Positions 37,449 through 51,074 are shown, counted from the stretch's first letter. The stretch: DNA of 64,000 bases from Chelonoidis abingdonii (GCF_003597395.2 NC_133778.1:18452979-18516978), one strand, 5' to 3'. Translations and numbers: made by a program. Notes: generated by a model from the letters alone, not told the origin.

Positions 37449-37697
37449 CAGGGCCATCTCCAGGCACCAGCGCAGCAAGCAGGTGCTTGGGGTGGCCAAC
37501 GGAAAGGGGCAGCACGTCCAGCTCTTCGGCGGCAATTTGGTGGTGGGTCCCTCAGTTCCTTTCGGAGGGAAGGACTTGCCACCGAATCGCCACTGAAGAA
37601 TGAAGTGGCGGTGGAAGAGCTGCCACCGAAGTGCCGCTGATCGTGGCTTTTTTCCCTCCCCTCGCTTGGAGTGGCAAAAACACTAGAGCTGGCCCTT
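37449..37697. mobile_element. hAT miniature element
   Basis: It starts CAGGGCCATCTCCAGGCAC and ends AGAGCTGGCCCTT. The flanks CACTGGAT (37441-37448) and CACTGAGT (37698-37705) form an 8-bp duplication with two mismatches. The interior has GGCGGCAATTTGG and GCCACCGAAGTGCCG words. Non-coding. Confidence 0.78.
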
Positions 37698-37705
37698 CAC
37701 TGAGT

Positions 37706-38597
37706 TCTAATTCTTCCCTGTCTTATTATCTCTCACTTACGCTTCCTTTCTGGCTTGATGTTGATCTCCAATATAGGTCCAAAAGTGAAACAACCTGTAC
37801 ATGTGTGTAATGCAAGCTACTAAAAGCAGCCTCAGTATCAGAATGTTGCTGCAGTTGTTGTTCATCTTCCAAAAAATACTTGAAGACAAATAATTGTATG
37901 TAAATCCAAATGATAGTTGAGAAAAGGGGTGTGTTTTGATTAAAAACAATAACATTTATTAGCCATGGGCAGGATGGGAGGAAAGAATTATATGTTGAGC
38001 ATATTTTCTGAGCACAATGTATTCCACAGGCTGCCTCCAAAGGCTAAAATTTTCAAACAAGGATGTGCAAATTTAGGCACCTAAGTAAGTGCCCAGATTT
38101 TCACCTTGGCTACAGAGTCACAGAGCACCTACAGCATCTTCAAAAATGTTGGGTCACCTATTTTGGTTCCTGAATATAGATTTAAGTGCCTAACTTCAGG
38201 AACTTGTGTTTGAAAATGTTGACCTGTAAGAATAAGCCATGCACATGCACAGCCTCTTTGGACACATATTCAACAGGAAGCCATTTTCCTATATGCTATT
38301 CAGCAAAGAGAGATGCAAACGCAATATCCAGAACGTTGGAACTAATGTGAAGCCACAATCCGGCCTTGGGAAATTTTGAATCCATAATCCAATAAGTTCC
38401 TTTTATTCATATATGCAAGGCTATTAAAATCTGTTACTGATGCTTCATTTAATTAGTTGTTAACAAAACATTTCCCTCCACGCCCCCTTTAGATAACTGG
38501 AGAAAATGGTGTATACAAAGAATGAGAGGGGTCTGCAGAATGTTGTGGAGTGTGATATTACACCTCGTACTGTACCAGCTCTGAAATAATGCTACAT
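37706..38597. other. Non-coding stretch with a palindromic repeat
   Basis: An imperfect palindrome at about 38044-38227 carries AAATTTAGGCACCTAAGTAAG in one arm and TTTAAGTGCCTAAC in the other. The remainder is unassigned. Confidence 0.45.
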
Positions 38598-39019
38598 TGT
38601 TAGGGCCAGGTGTAGTGATTTGAGCGGGAGTCAAGCCAACGGATGGAGCTGGAGTCAGAGTCAGGACTTGAGCCAGGGTTGGAACTGGAGTTGGAGACCA
38701 GGGGCAAGGATCAGAAACAAGACAGGAACCAGAAACAGCCAGGAAAGCAGGAGCAAGGCAGGGAAACAGAGTCCAAAGTAGCATAGAAGCAGAGCCCAGT
38801 TGTGCAGACTACTTCCTGTGCCTCTCTTTGGGTTTAAAAAGAAAGCCCTGATCGGAGTTCCAGGTTTTCCTCAGATCAGGACCCAGGGAAACCCCACCCG
38901 ATGTAGCTTCAGGTTTCATGGTCTCTCCATTCAGTTGGTTAGCTGTTGGTTGGGAGCAGGGTGGTGCTGTCAATGGGGAACTCTGTGGACCCAGGTTCAG
39001 GACCCACAGGGTCATAACA
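38598..39019. mobile_element. Short solo LTR
   Basis: It begins TGTTAGGGCC and ends GGTCATAACA, with 5-bp flanks TACAT (38593-38597) and CACAT (39020-39024) matching at four of five bases. The 422-bp interior has repeated GGAGT/GGAACTGGAGT words and no coding capacity. Confidence 0.68.
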
Positions 39020-40294
39020 CACATAGATCTTGACTGGAGCAAGCATAAGTGTAGCTGACACAATTAGAAACAGAACTTGCAAACTTAACTATCGAGTTGC
39101 TCCTGAGCAGCAGTGTCACTGAAATCAGATTAGTTACACCAGCAGGATACTAATGTGGACAAAACATGGACATGTGGAGAATGAACCCACTGCCTCATTG
39201 GTGTAGGATTAGAGGAAGATATACAGACTCCACTCTCATAGGATTTAGAAAGAATGATTAATTTATGGGTTGGAATATTTTAATAATATTACTGCCATTT
39301 CACTTTTAAAGAGAGTGTAGATAAAAGAAAGCAGTAAGATTTTTTTAAAAAGCCTAGCCATTTGTCTCTGATGTACATGCATTTTCTCATTTTATCAAAG
39401 AAATTTGTGTTACTATCATTCCCAAATTGTAACACATAAATCAGGTTCCATTCCTGAAATTAAAGATCTAACAGACATATTAGTCTCCTATCACCTGGAG
39501 GCATTGTTCCTAGAGTTAATAACATAAAAGCGAATGACTATGTGGCCACGAAGAAAGGAGTGAAACTTTATAGTACATAAAAAAATAGGAGATCCTTAAA
39601 GGTGGGGGTGGGTGAAAAGGGGAATGGTCAAAATGAAAAGCTAACACTGTGTTGTGACACTACACAGCTGGACTAAGGAGTAAAGAAACAGAAAATCATA
39701 TTTTGTATTTTTATAGTAGTTTTCATCTGAGGAAGTCAAAGTACTTTGGAGATAGTTAATTGGTCACACTGTGAGACTAGGAAGTGTTACTATTCTCAGG
39801 AGACACAGAGAGATAAGGAGACTTGGCTAAAATCCTACAGAGAGCCTGGGGCAGGGCAGGGCCAGGAATAAAATGCAGCTCGCATCCTCTCAGTCCAGTG
39901 CCTCCACTGCAAATGAACCTTCTCTCCTGGTCAGCTGTTTTGTGAAATTTGTGAAATCCACACATTTAATTAAAATAAAAAAGTTGGTGTCGGACATGTG
40001 TGTCAATCGTTGGGCTTTTGCTGCCACAATTTGGCTTATTAATAATAACAGTAGCTAGCTCTAACATACTGATTTTTACCAGTAGATCTCAAAGCACAGA
40101 GATGAAGTAACATGCCCCAGGTCACCCAACAGGCTAATAGCAGAACTGGGAATAGAGGTTGAAGGGGTTGGGAATAGAGGTTGAAGGGGCAGGGCTCCCT
40201 GGGTCTAGTACTGTTTTTCAGCCCCTCCAGGCCCAATATGGAGTTTGTGCACTCCATCACACTCCTATAGTCCTTAATGGGAGTGTTTCCTGAC
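39020..40294. other. Non-coding stretch with two MIR-like remnants
   Basis: MIR-like words occur at about 39735-39900 (GAGGAAGTCAAAGTACTTTGG, then CAGTCCAGTGCCTCC) and at about 40078-40230 (AGATCTCAAAGCACAGAG, then CCAGGTCACCCAACAGG). No gene seen. Confidence 0.5.
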
Positions 40295-40297
40295 TAG

Positions 40298-40607
40298 GGC
40301 CTGGTCTACACTGGAGCAGAGGGGGAGAGGGGGCGGGGAATGGATCTAAGTTACGCAACGTCAGCTTTGTGAATAATGTAGCTGAACTTGATGTGCTTAG
40401 ATCTACTTAACATGGTATCTTCACTGTGGTAAGTCGACAGCTGATGCTCCCCCGTCAACTCCGCCTGTGCCTCTCGCCCTGGTGGAGTACAGGAGTCGAC
40501 AGGAGAGCGCTCGGTGGTCGATTTATCGCGTCTAGACTAGATGCGATAAATTGACCCCCACTGGATCGATTGCTGTCCATCCATCCAGCGGGTAATGTAG
40601 ACAAGCC
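40298..40607. mobile_element. Harbinger-type MITE, family with internal palindrome, copy 1
   Basis: The ends GGCCTGGTCTACACTGG and, reversed, GGCTTGTCTACATTACC are flanked by TAG on both sides (40295-40297 and 40608-40610). An internal palindrome (40516-40556, centre TCTAGACTAGA) is shared with the elements at 45353 and 58672. Confidence 0.85.
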
Positions 40608-40610
40608 TAG

Positions 40611-42118
40611 GTGTGGACTAACAAGGACTAGAGGATTTGAGGGACCCTGATTTTGATTATTCCAGGTTAATATTACAGCGTAAGATTTAATATCCAGTGC
40701 ATTGCACTTATAGTGCTAAAATGATGCACCACATATAATGTTTTAACTAGCAGTTACAATATAATAACGGTCACCCCCTCACTTGGAAAGTCAATGGGAG
40801 TGGCTATTGAAGGTCAGGTCACACGTTTAGAGCCATTTTTTAAAATCTTGGCCTTGGTTCATTCAGAACATGGGCTTTGTTTCTGCCCTGAAACAGTCCA
40901 GGAAGAGCTGTAAAAATACTGAAGGTAAAAGATGTAGGCATATTTTGTAATTCATTGAGCCATGAGTGAGCAGTTTAAATTAGAGCAAAATAAGGGAATA
41001 TACAATGTTTATTCAGCCAAACCAATGTTTTCTCTAGGATCTAAAAAATACTTAATAATAAATGACAACTCCCATCCCACAGCAAAGCAATAATTTAAAA
41101 CTAAATTTACATTGTAATTAGCCTTTCAGAAACGTGAAGAACTTCAGTATAGACGTCCATTAATAACCTCACGGCTGTTGGAAAGCCTGTTCCACCCACA
41201 CGTGCTATTTAATTAAACTCAGAGTTCCTCATTTATACAAACAGACAGTTATGAAAAGCAGGTGGCTCCTAATTTGAAGATAATGGATAGATGGATCTTG
41301 ATAGAACGTCAAGGCCCGCAGTGAGATGATCTTGCTTGTACCCTTGAATTTTTTTTGTAAAGCTAGCTTTGGTTTTCTCACAAGGGCTACAAAATTTAGC
41401 ATATCTACCACAGACTCTACTGCACATTAAATTTACTTAATGTTGCAGATTATCTTCCACTAAGAAAAACTACTAAAAACCACTAGTTTAGAGCAGCTCG
41501 TTAGCAAAGGTACAACATTGCTGGACTGGCCTTGAGTGAAGCATGGGAGAACCCTGCCATTCAGGCTGCAGGGGCTGGAAGCAGCCCCACCCATTAAGGT
41601 TCAAGTTCCCCTACAGATGTCCTTTCACTCCGCAACTTCCTTCTCTACCTTACCTGGGGACCTCAGGAGAGAAGGAAATGTTGAGGGGGATGGGGGAGGA
41701 AGAGAGGCTGGGCAGTGGAAAGGGAGGTTTTCCAGCTCTCTTGTGATGAGAATAACCTCTTCCCATGTTTACTGGGCTTTTGCAGGTTCTTAAACTCCTC
41801 AAATCTAAGGTGAGTATGTGGGGGGTTGTTGTTCTGTGAGTATTGGACGCAGCTCTTGTGATGGGTGAGTGGCACTCAGAGAATCACCTGCTGGCCTGTT
41901 CACAGATTGACAGTAGCCTCAAAGGAGATTGTGTATTGGATTATGAGAGCTGCAGTGGTGAGCTGCAGGGAACAGGATGAAGGAATTGTGAAAGAACTGT
42001 GATGCTCACAGAACAAAAAGTGACATATTACCTATGCTTGGTTGTCCAATACACATTTTTGCTACATCGGGCATATGTAGTATATTGAACTACTCTCTGA
42101 AATCAGGAAGTATTCTTA
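40611..42118. other. Non-coding stretch
   Basis: No gene or terminal repeats recognised. Small open frames at 41536-41793 are weak and overlap opposite-strand frames. Confidence 0.4.
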
Positions 42119-42126
42119 TTATATAC

Positions 42127-42434
42127 CAGGGGTAGGCAACCTCGGGTATGTGTGCCAAAGGCAGTACACAAACTGATTTTCAGTGGCGCACACATTTCCC
42201 GTGTCCTGGCCACCAGTCCGGGGGGCTCTGCATTTTAATTTAAGTTTAAATGAAGCTTCTTAAACATTTTAAAAACCTTATTTACTTTACATACAACAAT
42301 AGTTTAGTTATATATTACAGACTTATAGTAAGAGACCTTCTAAAAACATTAAGATTTAGTACTGGCACGTGAAACCTTAATTAGAATGAATAAATGAAGA
42401 CTCGGCACACCACTTCTGAAAGATTGCCGACCCG
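42127..42434. mobile_element. hAT miniature element
   Basis: It starts CAGGGGTAGGCAACCTCGG and ends AGATTGCCGACCCG, a decayed inverted pair, with 8-bp flanks TTATATAC (42119-42126) and TTATATCC (42435-42442) matching at seven positions. The AT-rich middle (TTTAAACATTTTAAAAAC) and the GGCACACCACTTCTGAAAG block are typical of a reptile hAT family. Non-coding. Confidence 0.85.
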
Positions 42435-42499
42435 TTATATCCCATCAATATGTGGGTACTCATTAGTGAAATATAGTCAGACTACTATCTGCTTTTATA

Positions 42500-42665
42500 G
42501 CAGTGTTCACTAAAGATTTCAAAAAACGCTTCACAGGGCATCATTACACTTAAATTACTGACAGGGAAACAGAGGCAGTGAGAAGAGCTGTGGCCAATGC
42601 CATATACTGAGCTGGCGCAGAGAGTTGGGTTTAGAACTCAAGTATCCTTGTTCTCAGTCCCTTGA
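42500..42665. repeat. MIR-like remnant
   Basis: It shows ACAGGGAAACAGAGGCAGTG, then GCAGAGAGTTGGGTTTAGAA and TTCTCAGTCCCTTGATC, an eroded MIR-type order. Short and old. Confidence 0.4.
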
Positions 42666-42767
42666 TCAAATTGCTAGATCATAGTATTTCAGCAGTAGCA
42701 TTTTTTATTATTTGAGAGTTTTAGGGTAGCTTCTGATGCACTTGGAAGGTCAATCAGCATAGCTGAG

Positions 42768-43456
42768 TGTCATGGAGTCCCCGGGCGATGCTCTGGAACT
42801 GCTCCCCACTAAGCCAATCAGGACTTTGGGGAGCCTCCTCTCCCTTGGAGCAGACTTGTTCAGGGCAAGAAGCTCACACGTCTTCACCTCCTGGGTCTCT
42901 CCTTGGAGCATTCAGCATCCTCTGCCCCTCCGTGGGCTTCCCACAGCGAGCCCACCCAGGCGGGGTCCTGGGGAAGCCACATGGTTTCTGCACCGCCATG
43001 TTGCAGTAGACGTACTCTTCGCCGCAAGAACAGAGGTCTTATTCGAATGACGGAGACAGGTCTAACGAGCTTGTCGAATTACAGAACCAGACCCCTCAGC
43101 CGTTTTCCATTTCCCCTGGGGCAGTGAGGCCAATCCCCGTAGATCTGCCCTCACTCCCTCATCCCAGCATCAGCTCCAGACTAATCCCCGGCCGCCCTCC
43201 TCTCTGCTCAGGCTCCTTCCCGGCCAGGGAGGCCTGATATCCCTTTGTCTCCAACCTTCAGTTAGGCACCTTGCAGGTCGGGAGGGCCATGCATTCAGTT
43301 GCTAGGAGCAGACTGCAGGCATTTAGGTGCACGTGGCCTCTGCTCTGCCGAGTTCACCCTTATCCACACCCTGATTACTTAAGAACTGCATAGGGGACAC
43401 TGAGGCACCAACACAGTATTCAGAGCAAACATTAAGAGCAGTCCCAGTTCGTCACA
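42768..43456. mobile_element. Solo LTR, copy B of a dispersed pair
   Basis: It starts TGTCATGGAGTCCCCGGGCG and ends CAGTTCGTCACA, giving a TGTCA start and a GTCACA end. The flanks CTGAG (42763-42767) and CTGGG (43457-43461) are a 5-bp duplication with one mismatch. It is homologous to the block at 34216-34953 in the same orientation. Non-coding. Confidence 0.78.
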
Positions 43457-43461
43457 CTGGG

Positions 43462-44560
43462 CAATAAAAAAAGGAGATATCAAACATACAACATGTTGGG
43501 GTTCCCCATCATCTGCTAGAGAAGTGCGTGTGTGTGGGAAATCAAATCAAAAACCTCCATTAGAGACATGCTTCACACCTGTGGGGTGACAAATTGCCTC
43601 CCGGGCAGAGGCAGGTGATGCTCCATTAGACATTTGGTCCTTATAACTAGGCTGAGGGAGCTCAGTAAGAGAAAGACTATAAAGGAGGTAGGACTATCCT
43701 GTAGTGCAGAAGCAGCCGCCAAAGGGGTGATAGAGGTGCAGTGCTGACTCTTGAGGCAAATGAATGCTATGACTATGAGTGGAGACAGTTATGCATGTTT
43801 AGCAAATGTGCAAACTCAGTTATAGGCTGTAAAAAGGAGGAAGAGAAAGGCTGATGGTTACACCACCAAGGCTTCACCAAGAAAGATGTCCCACTTTGCA
43901 TTGCAGCTGCACTAACTAATTCAAACAATGAAGTATTTAAAGTCTTAGAGATTACTTATACTAGAATAAAATGAGTCTTTTATATCCAATTCTAACAGCC
44001 ATTTAAAGAGAAAATATAATCACAGTATAATCAATGGAGTGAGTAATATTTACTGGTTGAATGATGAATGGCTCTCTGGAAGAAAGGATATTTTTATGTA
44101 TGACTTCTGACAGCTAAGGTAGCTGTAAGCTGCAGCCTGAAATAAATAGCCATCTTATCTGTAGCAAGTTGAATGCTTCAAAGAGTGCAGGCAAAGACAT
44201 GATAACTCCCATCTCTAACGTTCTGGATTTTTCTTTTTGTTGGTTTGTGTTTTGCCTCCCACTGTTGCTGGATCAACTTCCATTTTTCAGGAGAAATTCT
44301 TTAAAAGGGGTTTTTGTGTAAAGAAAAATTTCCCCAAGAGTTAGACTTGATTTTTAGACTATATCCCCCTGAGCAGGGCACTTTCATCTATTCAGTGTAC
44401 AACTCATGCTAGCGTTTTCTTACACTAACACCCCAAGCATAAGAAAAAATACAGGTCAAAATATAATAGCTAATGCTGGTACAACAGATGTTGATGATTC
44501 AATAAAACCAGTTAAACTGTTGTACTGAAGGTGAGAAACTGCTCTTAACTCCGTTTTCTG
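43462..44560. other. Non-coding stretch
   Basis: No gene or repeat boundary recognised. It includes a TGTGTG run near 43530. Confidence 0.4.
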
Positions 44561-45980
44561 AAACTGGCTGTATGAAAATCAGATGATCTTTTCTGTCTTT
44601 GACCCCTTTGTTCCTACTCTCACGGCTCTTTTCACCTTAACACCCAGTCTTGGTTCTCCCCTTCCTCCCTGCAAGTCTTCCCTTCTGTTTCTGCAGCTGC
44701 TGTGCCGAGTACTTTGGAGAAAGTTCCATGCTGAAATCCTCCTCTTTTATAGGTTATTCTCTCTTCTCTGTAATAGTGTGTCACAATAGCCTGTATTCTT
44801 TCATCATCTGAAGGCTAACTGTGCCCAGCCCACAGCCCTGTTCAGCTGTCTGAGGAACTGCCATAGGTAGGAACTGGAGCCTGTCCTGATCTTCCTTTTT
44901 ATGATCTTGTGAGCCATTTCACCCCTGAAAAATACAGACTCTGGGGAAAGTTAGTCAGCATTGTTCCCCTGAATACTTACAGTCAAATCCAAATCACAAA
45001 TGAAATTAAACGAGACACCCCTCCCCACTGCCGCCTTATTTAAGAGAGAAAAAATTAGATAAAACCAAGAAGTAAAGAAAAGCATTTCTTGTTTCTCATC
45101 TAGGCAAGGACTCCAAATGTCACTAAGTAATCTTCCTCTCATGGAGTTTTAGTCCAACAATGTTTAACCCCATCCTTGTATCACTTCGTTGGGATACATC
45201 TCTGACTCCAAGTTTAAGGTCTGGTCCCTTTCCTCTTGTTCTTTCCCTGTATGCCTACCAATCCTCTCCTCACTTTTTTTCTTTTTTAGCCATACTCATC
45301 TTCACATCTTTTCCTATGCTTCTACCTACAATCTAGGACCCTGGTTCACTAAGGTTACGTCCACACTACCCACCAGATCAGCGAGTAGCAATTGATCTAT
45401 CGGGGATTGATTTATTGCGTCTAGACTAGATAAATCGATCCCCGAACATGCTCCCCATTGACTCTGGAACTCCACCAGGGCGAGAGGTGGAAGTGAAGTC
45501 GATGGGGGAGCTGCGGCCATTGATCCCGCACCATGAGGATGGGAGGTAAGTTGGAATAAGATACGTCGACTTCAGCTACTTGATTCTCGTAGTGAAGTTG
45601 CGTATCTTACATTGACTTCCCCCCACCCCCCCGTGTAGACCAGGCCTAAGTCCCATTGACTTCCATGGGTCTTAAACACATGCTTAAGTGCTAATCTTAA
45701 CAGAGATGCTTTCCTGAATCAGGATCCATGTTTGGAACAGCCTTCCGGCTCCAACAGGCACCTTCTTTCCCCTTCAGCTCCCTTTTTCATAGGATGTCTG
45801 TTTCATAAAGCCTTCCAACATCAAAGAGGAGACCGTTGTCCTTTCTACACCCAGCCCTACGTGTAAAGTACTGCCCTCTTTTCACTTTTGTTTGACTTAG
45901 AACATAAGCTCTTCTGGGTAGGCCCACTGTGTAATTCTGCATTCCTTTATGGCACTTCATCATTATGTGTACAAATACGA
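44561..45980 (+). other. Possible LINE (L2/L3-like) remnant split by a MITE
   Basis: Before and after the Harbinger element at 45353, the sequence has a CT-rich style and a phrase (TTTGGAACAGCCTTCCGGCT, about 45731) resembling the W-N-S-L-P segment near the C-terminus of L2-type LINE proteins. The match is short and frames are broken, so this is a weak assignment. A half-palindromic repeat (CCCATTGACTTCCATGGG) lies at 45652-45670. Confidence 0.3.
45353..45646. mobile_element. Harbinger-type MITE, family with internal palindrome, copy 2
   Basis: The ends GGTTACGTCCACACTACCC and, reversed, GGCCTGGTCTACACGG are flanked by TAA (45350-45352 and 45647-45649). The internal palindrome at 45400-45445 runs TCGGGGATTGATTTATTGCG to CGATCCCCGA. 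Non-coding. Confidence 0.87.
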
Positions 45981-48800
45981 TGGTCAGGGAAGGTGCAAGA
46001 GGCAGCTCAAGGATGAACCAGCCCTTCTGAAGATGCCCGGAGCTTGCCACACAATAGAGACAACCTGAGCACTATTTATTTTTGGATGGTCTTTAAGCTA
46101 TTTGGGGGCTGGGGGGCAGGGAATGAATCTGGAGTCTCCAGTTTCCAAAGGAATGGAACTGGAGAGTCAGGTTTCCCGTGGGAATATGATATCCAGGGGA
46201 GAATCTGTGCTCATGAGAAGCAAAGAAGGATAGTCTCCCCCTAACCCCACCCCAAATTCCTGCAGGAGCCAGCTGAAGTGACAGTTATGCAGCTCTCACC
46301 TTGCGTTGTCAGGCTTCTCAATTTATGACTTTTAGAAAGCACAATTAGATTTACTATTTCCATATAACTGTGAAAAATGACCAATTATTGATTTGAGTTT
46401 TTTCTTTTTACAGACTGTCCAGAAAAGAGAATATAGAAATTAATGGCAGGCTGACGTATTAGTTTGTTCACAAAACCTCTTTGTAGCTGTTATTGTATGC
46501 CCCCCCCCCCCCGGCTGTAGAACAGAGTGTCAGTTTCTTAGAAAGATGGAAGAATGTGTCAATACACTCTTCTCTCAAATGTTTCATTTATTATTGAGTC
46601 TATATGGAGGCTAACATCTCTCTTCTCTGCCAGCATCACACTGATGTAATCTCTTCTTCTGTATTTCGTTCGCTAGCTAGCCTTGCACTATTCTTGTTCA
46701 AGCAAGAGGGATAGGTACTTAGAGAATGAATGTAATTAGCTTGAAGATGTGGTGGCAGGATACTTAATTGCTACGTAGGATTTGCTGTCAAAGGACTCCC
46801 GCACCTCGGGCTGGTGATAAATAAGTCTGAAGCAAGGTGATTGTTGGTCTCTTAGAACATCTTTGTTTGAATTTCACCTTGGTGATGACAGTATTTCTAG
46901 ACTGTCAGACTTAAAGACAGCTTAAAGGGATTTCCTCTAAAAGAGCTGTATGCATAAAAATAAGCAGTAGACATTTAAAACATAGTAATATTGATGTATG
47001 TAAAAGTTAGAGATGGACCCAAGTGAAGGATATGGACCTGAACACACCCAGTTTCTGAGGAGTTGGCTCCAGATCTTGTATTTAGTAGGTCAAGCTTTTC
47101 TCTATTAAAACACAAATCAACATATTTGCTGCCTATGTGTCTGGGTCATTATGGCTTATTTTCCTAATAAAATGAGTTTTAGTACTGAAGAGTCAGGGAT
47201 TTCTTACGCAGAGAAACTGAGTGACAATAGTTACAGTGGAATAACTATTCCATGATACCTATTCCAATATAACTCCTCAGTGTGGATTTCCTTTTCTGGA
47301 ATAAAAGTGACATTCTGCTTACAGCTATGCTGTTCAATATCTCCATGTAGATAAGCCCTCAGTAAAGCTAAGGAAAAGTGAGCTGGATTCTATTTTGAAT
47401 CATGCATAGTCAATTAAGTTCTGATTGCTAGATCTTTGTTACAAGTGATATTTTAATAAGCATTAAAGAATACAGCTTAGAGTTTGAGATTCCAGTATGA
47501 ATTTGCAGTGTTGACAGTAGAAAAATCTACTCTTGATTTTTCATTTTAACAAATTTAATACAGAAGTCACTGAGAGATGATAAATGTGTCATTTTTAGAG
47601 TCACTTAGACTACAACCCTACTTTAATTGCAGAAGATACAAAATAAGTGCCAAATGGAAGAATGAGAAGCAATTTTTTCCTCTTTATTACTGACACAAAA
47701 GAAGCCATGAGCTTATTCTTTCACATTCTATAAATTCAAAATACTCTGTACGTTTCTAGCAGTATTTCCCCAGAAAGAGAAGTAAAGTCTATCTACAGAT
47801 TATTATAGTTCTGAAGCAACAGACGGGAAAGACAGTATTGATTTAAATAAGTCTGATAGTATTACACTAAACAATTTCAAATGAGAAAATAAGACTTACA
47901 GTTTAAAGATTTCTCTTCCAGTAGAAGCTTGAATATTCTTAATCAGTATGGCCATAGTCCAGATTGTTATGAGGACATTCCTCACATAGTATGGTCCTTT
48001 TTTTGCCCTGGAATAGTCCCACAACTACATTCAGGTGGCCAAATACTGTATGCAGAATTCAAGTAACCATGGCAATCCGATCGTTTTCTTATCCCTTGGG
48101 ATCAAATGTACTGAAAACAACTAGAGTTAAAGAATTGTCTTTGGAAAAAAAAAAGTCAACTCAAAAGAAATATCCCCCTTCAGTAGAGCTTAGCAAAAGC
48201 TACAGCTTCCTCTTTCTGTGAAAATTTAAGCCTTAGAGACTGTATCTTTGCCAATAAGCTTTAAAAGCAGGGACTTCTCCAGTTTTAGACTTTTTTTGGA
48301 TTTAGAAAACTGGAAGCACAGGCTCGATTAAGAACCAATTAAAGTGACATTCCAGCATGATAGGAGTGCTCAGAACACTGCTGTAATCAGTTAAAATGTA
48401 ATGGAGTTTCTAACCTTTTTTTTCCCCCTTCATGAAAGTATCAAGGGGGGAAATCCTGGCCCAACTGGAGTTTTGCCAGGATTCCACCCAAGTGTTTACA
48501 ACAATACCACATCGACCTAGAATATCATCATATCTCACAAGCTAAGCCAGGAAGGGTCAGGCTTGTCCAGGACTTTGTTAGCAGACTTTGAAGGAGAAAA
48601 CCTCAGGCTGCATTAGCTAGTCAGTGTAGCACGCTGGAGATGCTGCCTTTAAAATGAAAGGTAAAACTGAGTTATGAATGAATCAAATCAAAGCTATTCT
48701 TGGTGGTTGTGGACAGCTGCTATGTATGTATTCATTTATTTATAAAAAGGATAACGCCTTTTCAGATGACCAGGAACCATGAAGTTACACTGTACCAAAT
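45981..48800. other. Long non-coding stretch
   Basis: No gene recognised in 2.8 kb. A C run (46500-46512) and a decayed MITE end (CATGTAGATAAGCCCTCAG, about 47342-47360) are visible. The rest is unassigned AT-rich DNA. Confidence 0.4.
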
Positions 48801-48805
48801 CTATA

Positions 48806-48923
48806 GGGTAACCAGACAGCAAGTGTGAAAAATTGGGATGGGGTTTGGGGGTAATAGGTGCCTTTATAAGAAAAAGCTCCAAATATCGAGACTGTCCCTA
48901 TAAAATCGGACATCTGGTCACCC
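48806..48923. mobile_element. Tc1/mariner-type MITE
   Basis: The ends GGGTAACCAGACAGC and, reversed, GGGTGACCAGATGTCC are flanked by TA on each side (48804-48805 and 48924-48925). The 118-bp interior has the AAATTGGGATGGGG and AAAATCGGACATCTGG words of an abundant reptile miniature element. Non-coding. Confidence 0.75.
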
Positions 48924-48925
48924 TA

Positions 48926-51074
48926 AATCTATATAAAACTACACTTACCTTTGTCTGCCTTTCACCACTTCTCTTCTACTGTTTATCTCATATGATTTGT
49001 TGAGTCTTTTCTTAAACTAAGCCCTGATCCTGCAAAAACTTATGCACCGGCTTAACTTTATGCACTGTGGGTAGTTTCATTGAAGCCAATGGGATTATTC
49101 CTGGTACTTTAAAAATGAAGTATTTGCAGCACTGGGGTCTCAGATTATAGACTCTGCAGGACAGGGACCATAGCTTCTTGTGTGTTTGTATATTGCCAAG
49201 CACAACGTACAGTAATAATGGGATCGCTCATGCTCACTAATGATCCCGTGACACTATTTTTGTGGAAGGGTGTCTGTTGGCTCTGATCAAGTTCTACTTT
49301 AGGTGCTAATCCCATTCTTATTTACCTAAATTTCCCCCGGAGTTACAACCCCCTAGACTAGCGTACAATAGTCTTCTTCACTTCTTAGCCTAATATGGTA
49401 TGTAGTATAACTGTGTCCTCTTAAACATCTGCTGTCATCCTTCCCAGAGCTGCACTTTGGTGTTGGAGGATATGACTTTGGAATATGTAGCTTGTAATGT
49501 CACAGGGGGGAGGAGTTTGAAAGGTACTCTATTAATATAAGGGTTTTTTAAAAAGAAATGAAGTAAGACAATAGCTTTTAAAGTGTGCTCCATGGAGCAC
49601 TTGGGGGTGGCCCACTGAGAGCTGGCAGGTCACATGGTGCAGGCTCTGCTCCTTGTCTCCAGCTGCTAAATTGTATTATGACACTGTTAAATATACATTA
49701 AACAACTTCCTACTATTACTTTCCTAAGTAAATGGCTTTCATTGCCTCAGGGATGTTCTGCAATTGCAAGCAGGAGGGGGCTGATCAACCAGACTCTCTC
49801 TCTCTCTCTCTTCTAAGATGTGGTCCATTCTCTGAAAAAGCTTGAGAATCCTTGAAATAAGATGCTAAAGAGACGGAAAGAAATGACACTTTCAGAACAC
49901 TTCTAAATCTTGTCCAGCATTCCTGGTTGGATGAAGTGCCTCAAATAATAAGCCCTAATAAAAGACGCCAATCCCACTAGCTGAGCCATGCCACTGGCCA
50001 AGATTTTCCAAAGTGACTTTTTGTGGAGAGGGGGGGAAGAGGAGGTGAATACCTCAGCATTTGGTTACCCAAATCATCAGTCACTTCTGAAAATCTTAGA
50101 AATGTCCATGGGACTTCGTGTAGGTTTAAAGGCTCCCCTGTGTGGATTGCCTTGCTGGACTGGAGCCAAAGGTACAATGATGCATAGTGGAGAAGCAGAG
50201 GTTTTAGAACATTGTTAACTTTATATTCTCTGTTTATTGCACAAATCCCAGAATTTCCACATACCAGTTCCTAGAAGCATCACGACACATCTCCTATAAA
50301 GTGCAGTGACTCTTAGAAAAACAAATATTTTACCCTGCAATGCATCCTTGAGTAGCACTAACAAGGGATTAGGATAAAACTTAGAAGAAAGTAACTGAAA
50401 ATGACAAAGTAGGTGAAAACGCCTTATCTACAATATCTGACCAATACAAACACATACATCATTTGCATTAAGAGTAAATGTGCCCAGAAAATAAAGGATG
50501 TCTGAAACACCTACTGCTAATGCCTAGGACATCTGCAAACCAATTATTTCCCTCACATACTGCACTCCAAACAAACAAAACAACCCAACTCAAACCAGTA
50601 CTGGTACTGACTTCCCAAGTGAAAGTATCACAGATAGAAGACTAATTCAAATGGTCCATTACTCAATCACACAACCACATGCGCACATAGCTGAAATGAA
50701 AGTTTCATGCATACAATCCAGTGGTCATGATTATGCATTCCTCCCAGGTTTTGTTTAAAATGGCCACGTCACTACCCATTTGTCTATTTTAGAAAGTGGA
50801 TGTATGATAACATGGCTGCCCAGGCTGATTTGGGCTTTGTACCTTTCCGAAGCGACAGAGGATTGTGTCCCCATTACAGTAGAAGGAGCACAGATCACAA
50901 TCTAAAATCTGTAACTAGGATATGAGACACTTGTACACTTCCATTCTCATTACAGTGTTTGTCAAAAAGACGAATTAACGTTGTGCCATTTTCAACTCTC
51001 ATTACAATCTTTGTCATCAGATTAAATATTAGACTTTTAATGTCTCTGTGAATTATAGCAGCATGCTCTCCTAT
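48926..51074. other. Non-coding stretch with a palindromic repeat
   Basis: A long imperfect palindrome covers about 49021-49139 (CCTGATCCTGCAAAAACTTA, centre CATTGAAGCCAATG, right arm mirrored). It is followed by an L3-like tail (GGACAGGGACCATAGCTTC, 49161-49200). A CT run lies at 49793-49812. No gene seen. Confidence 0.45.
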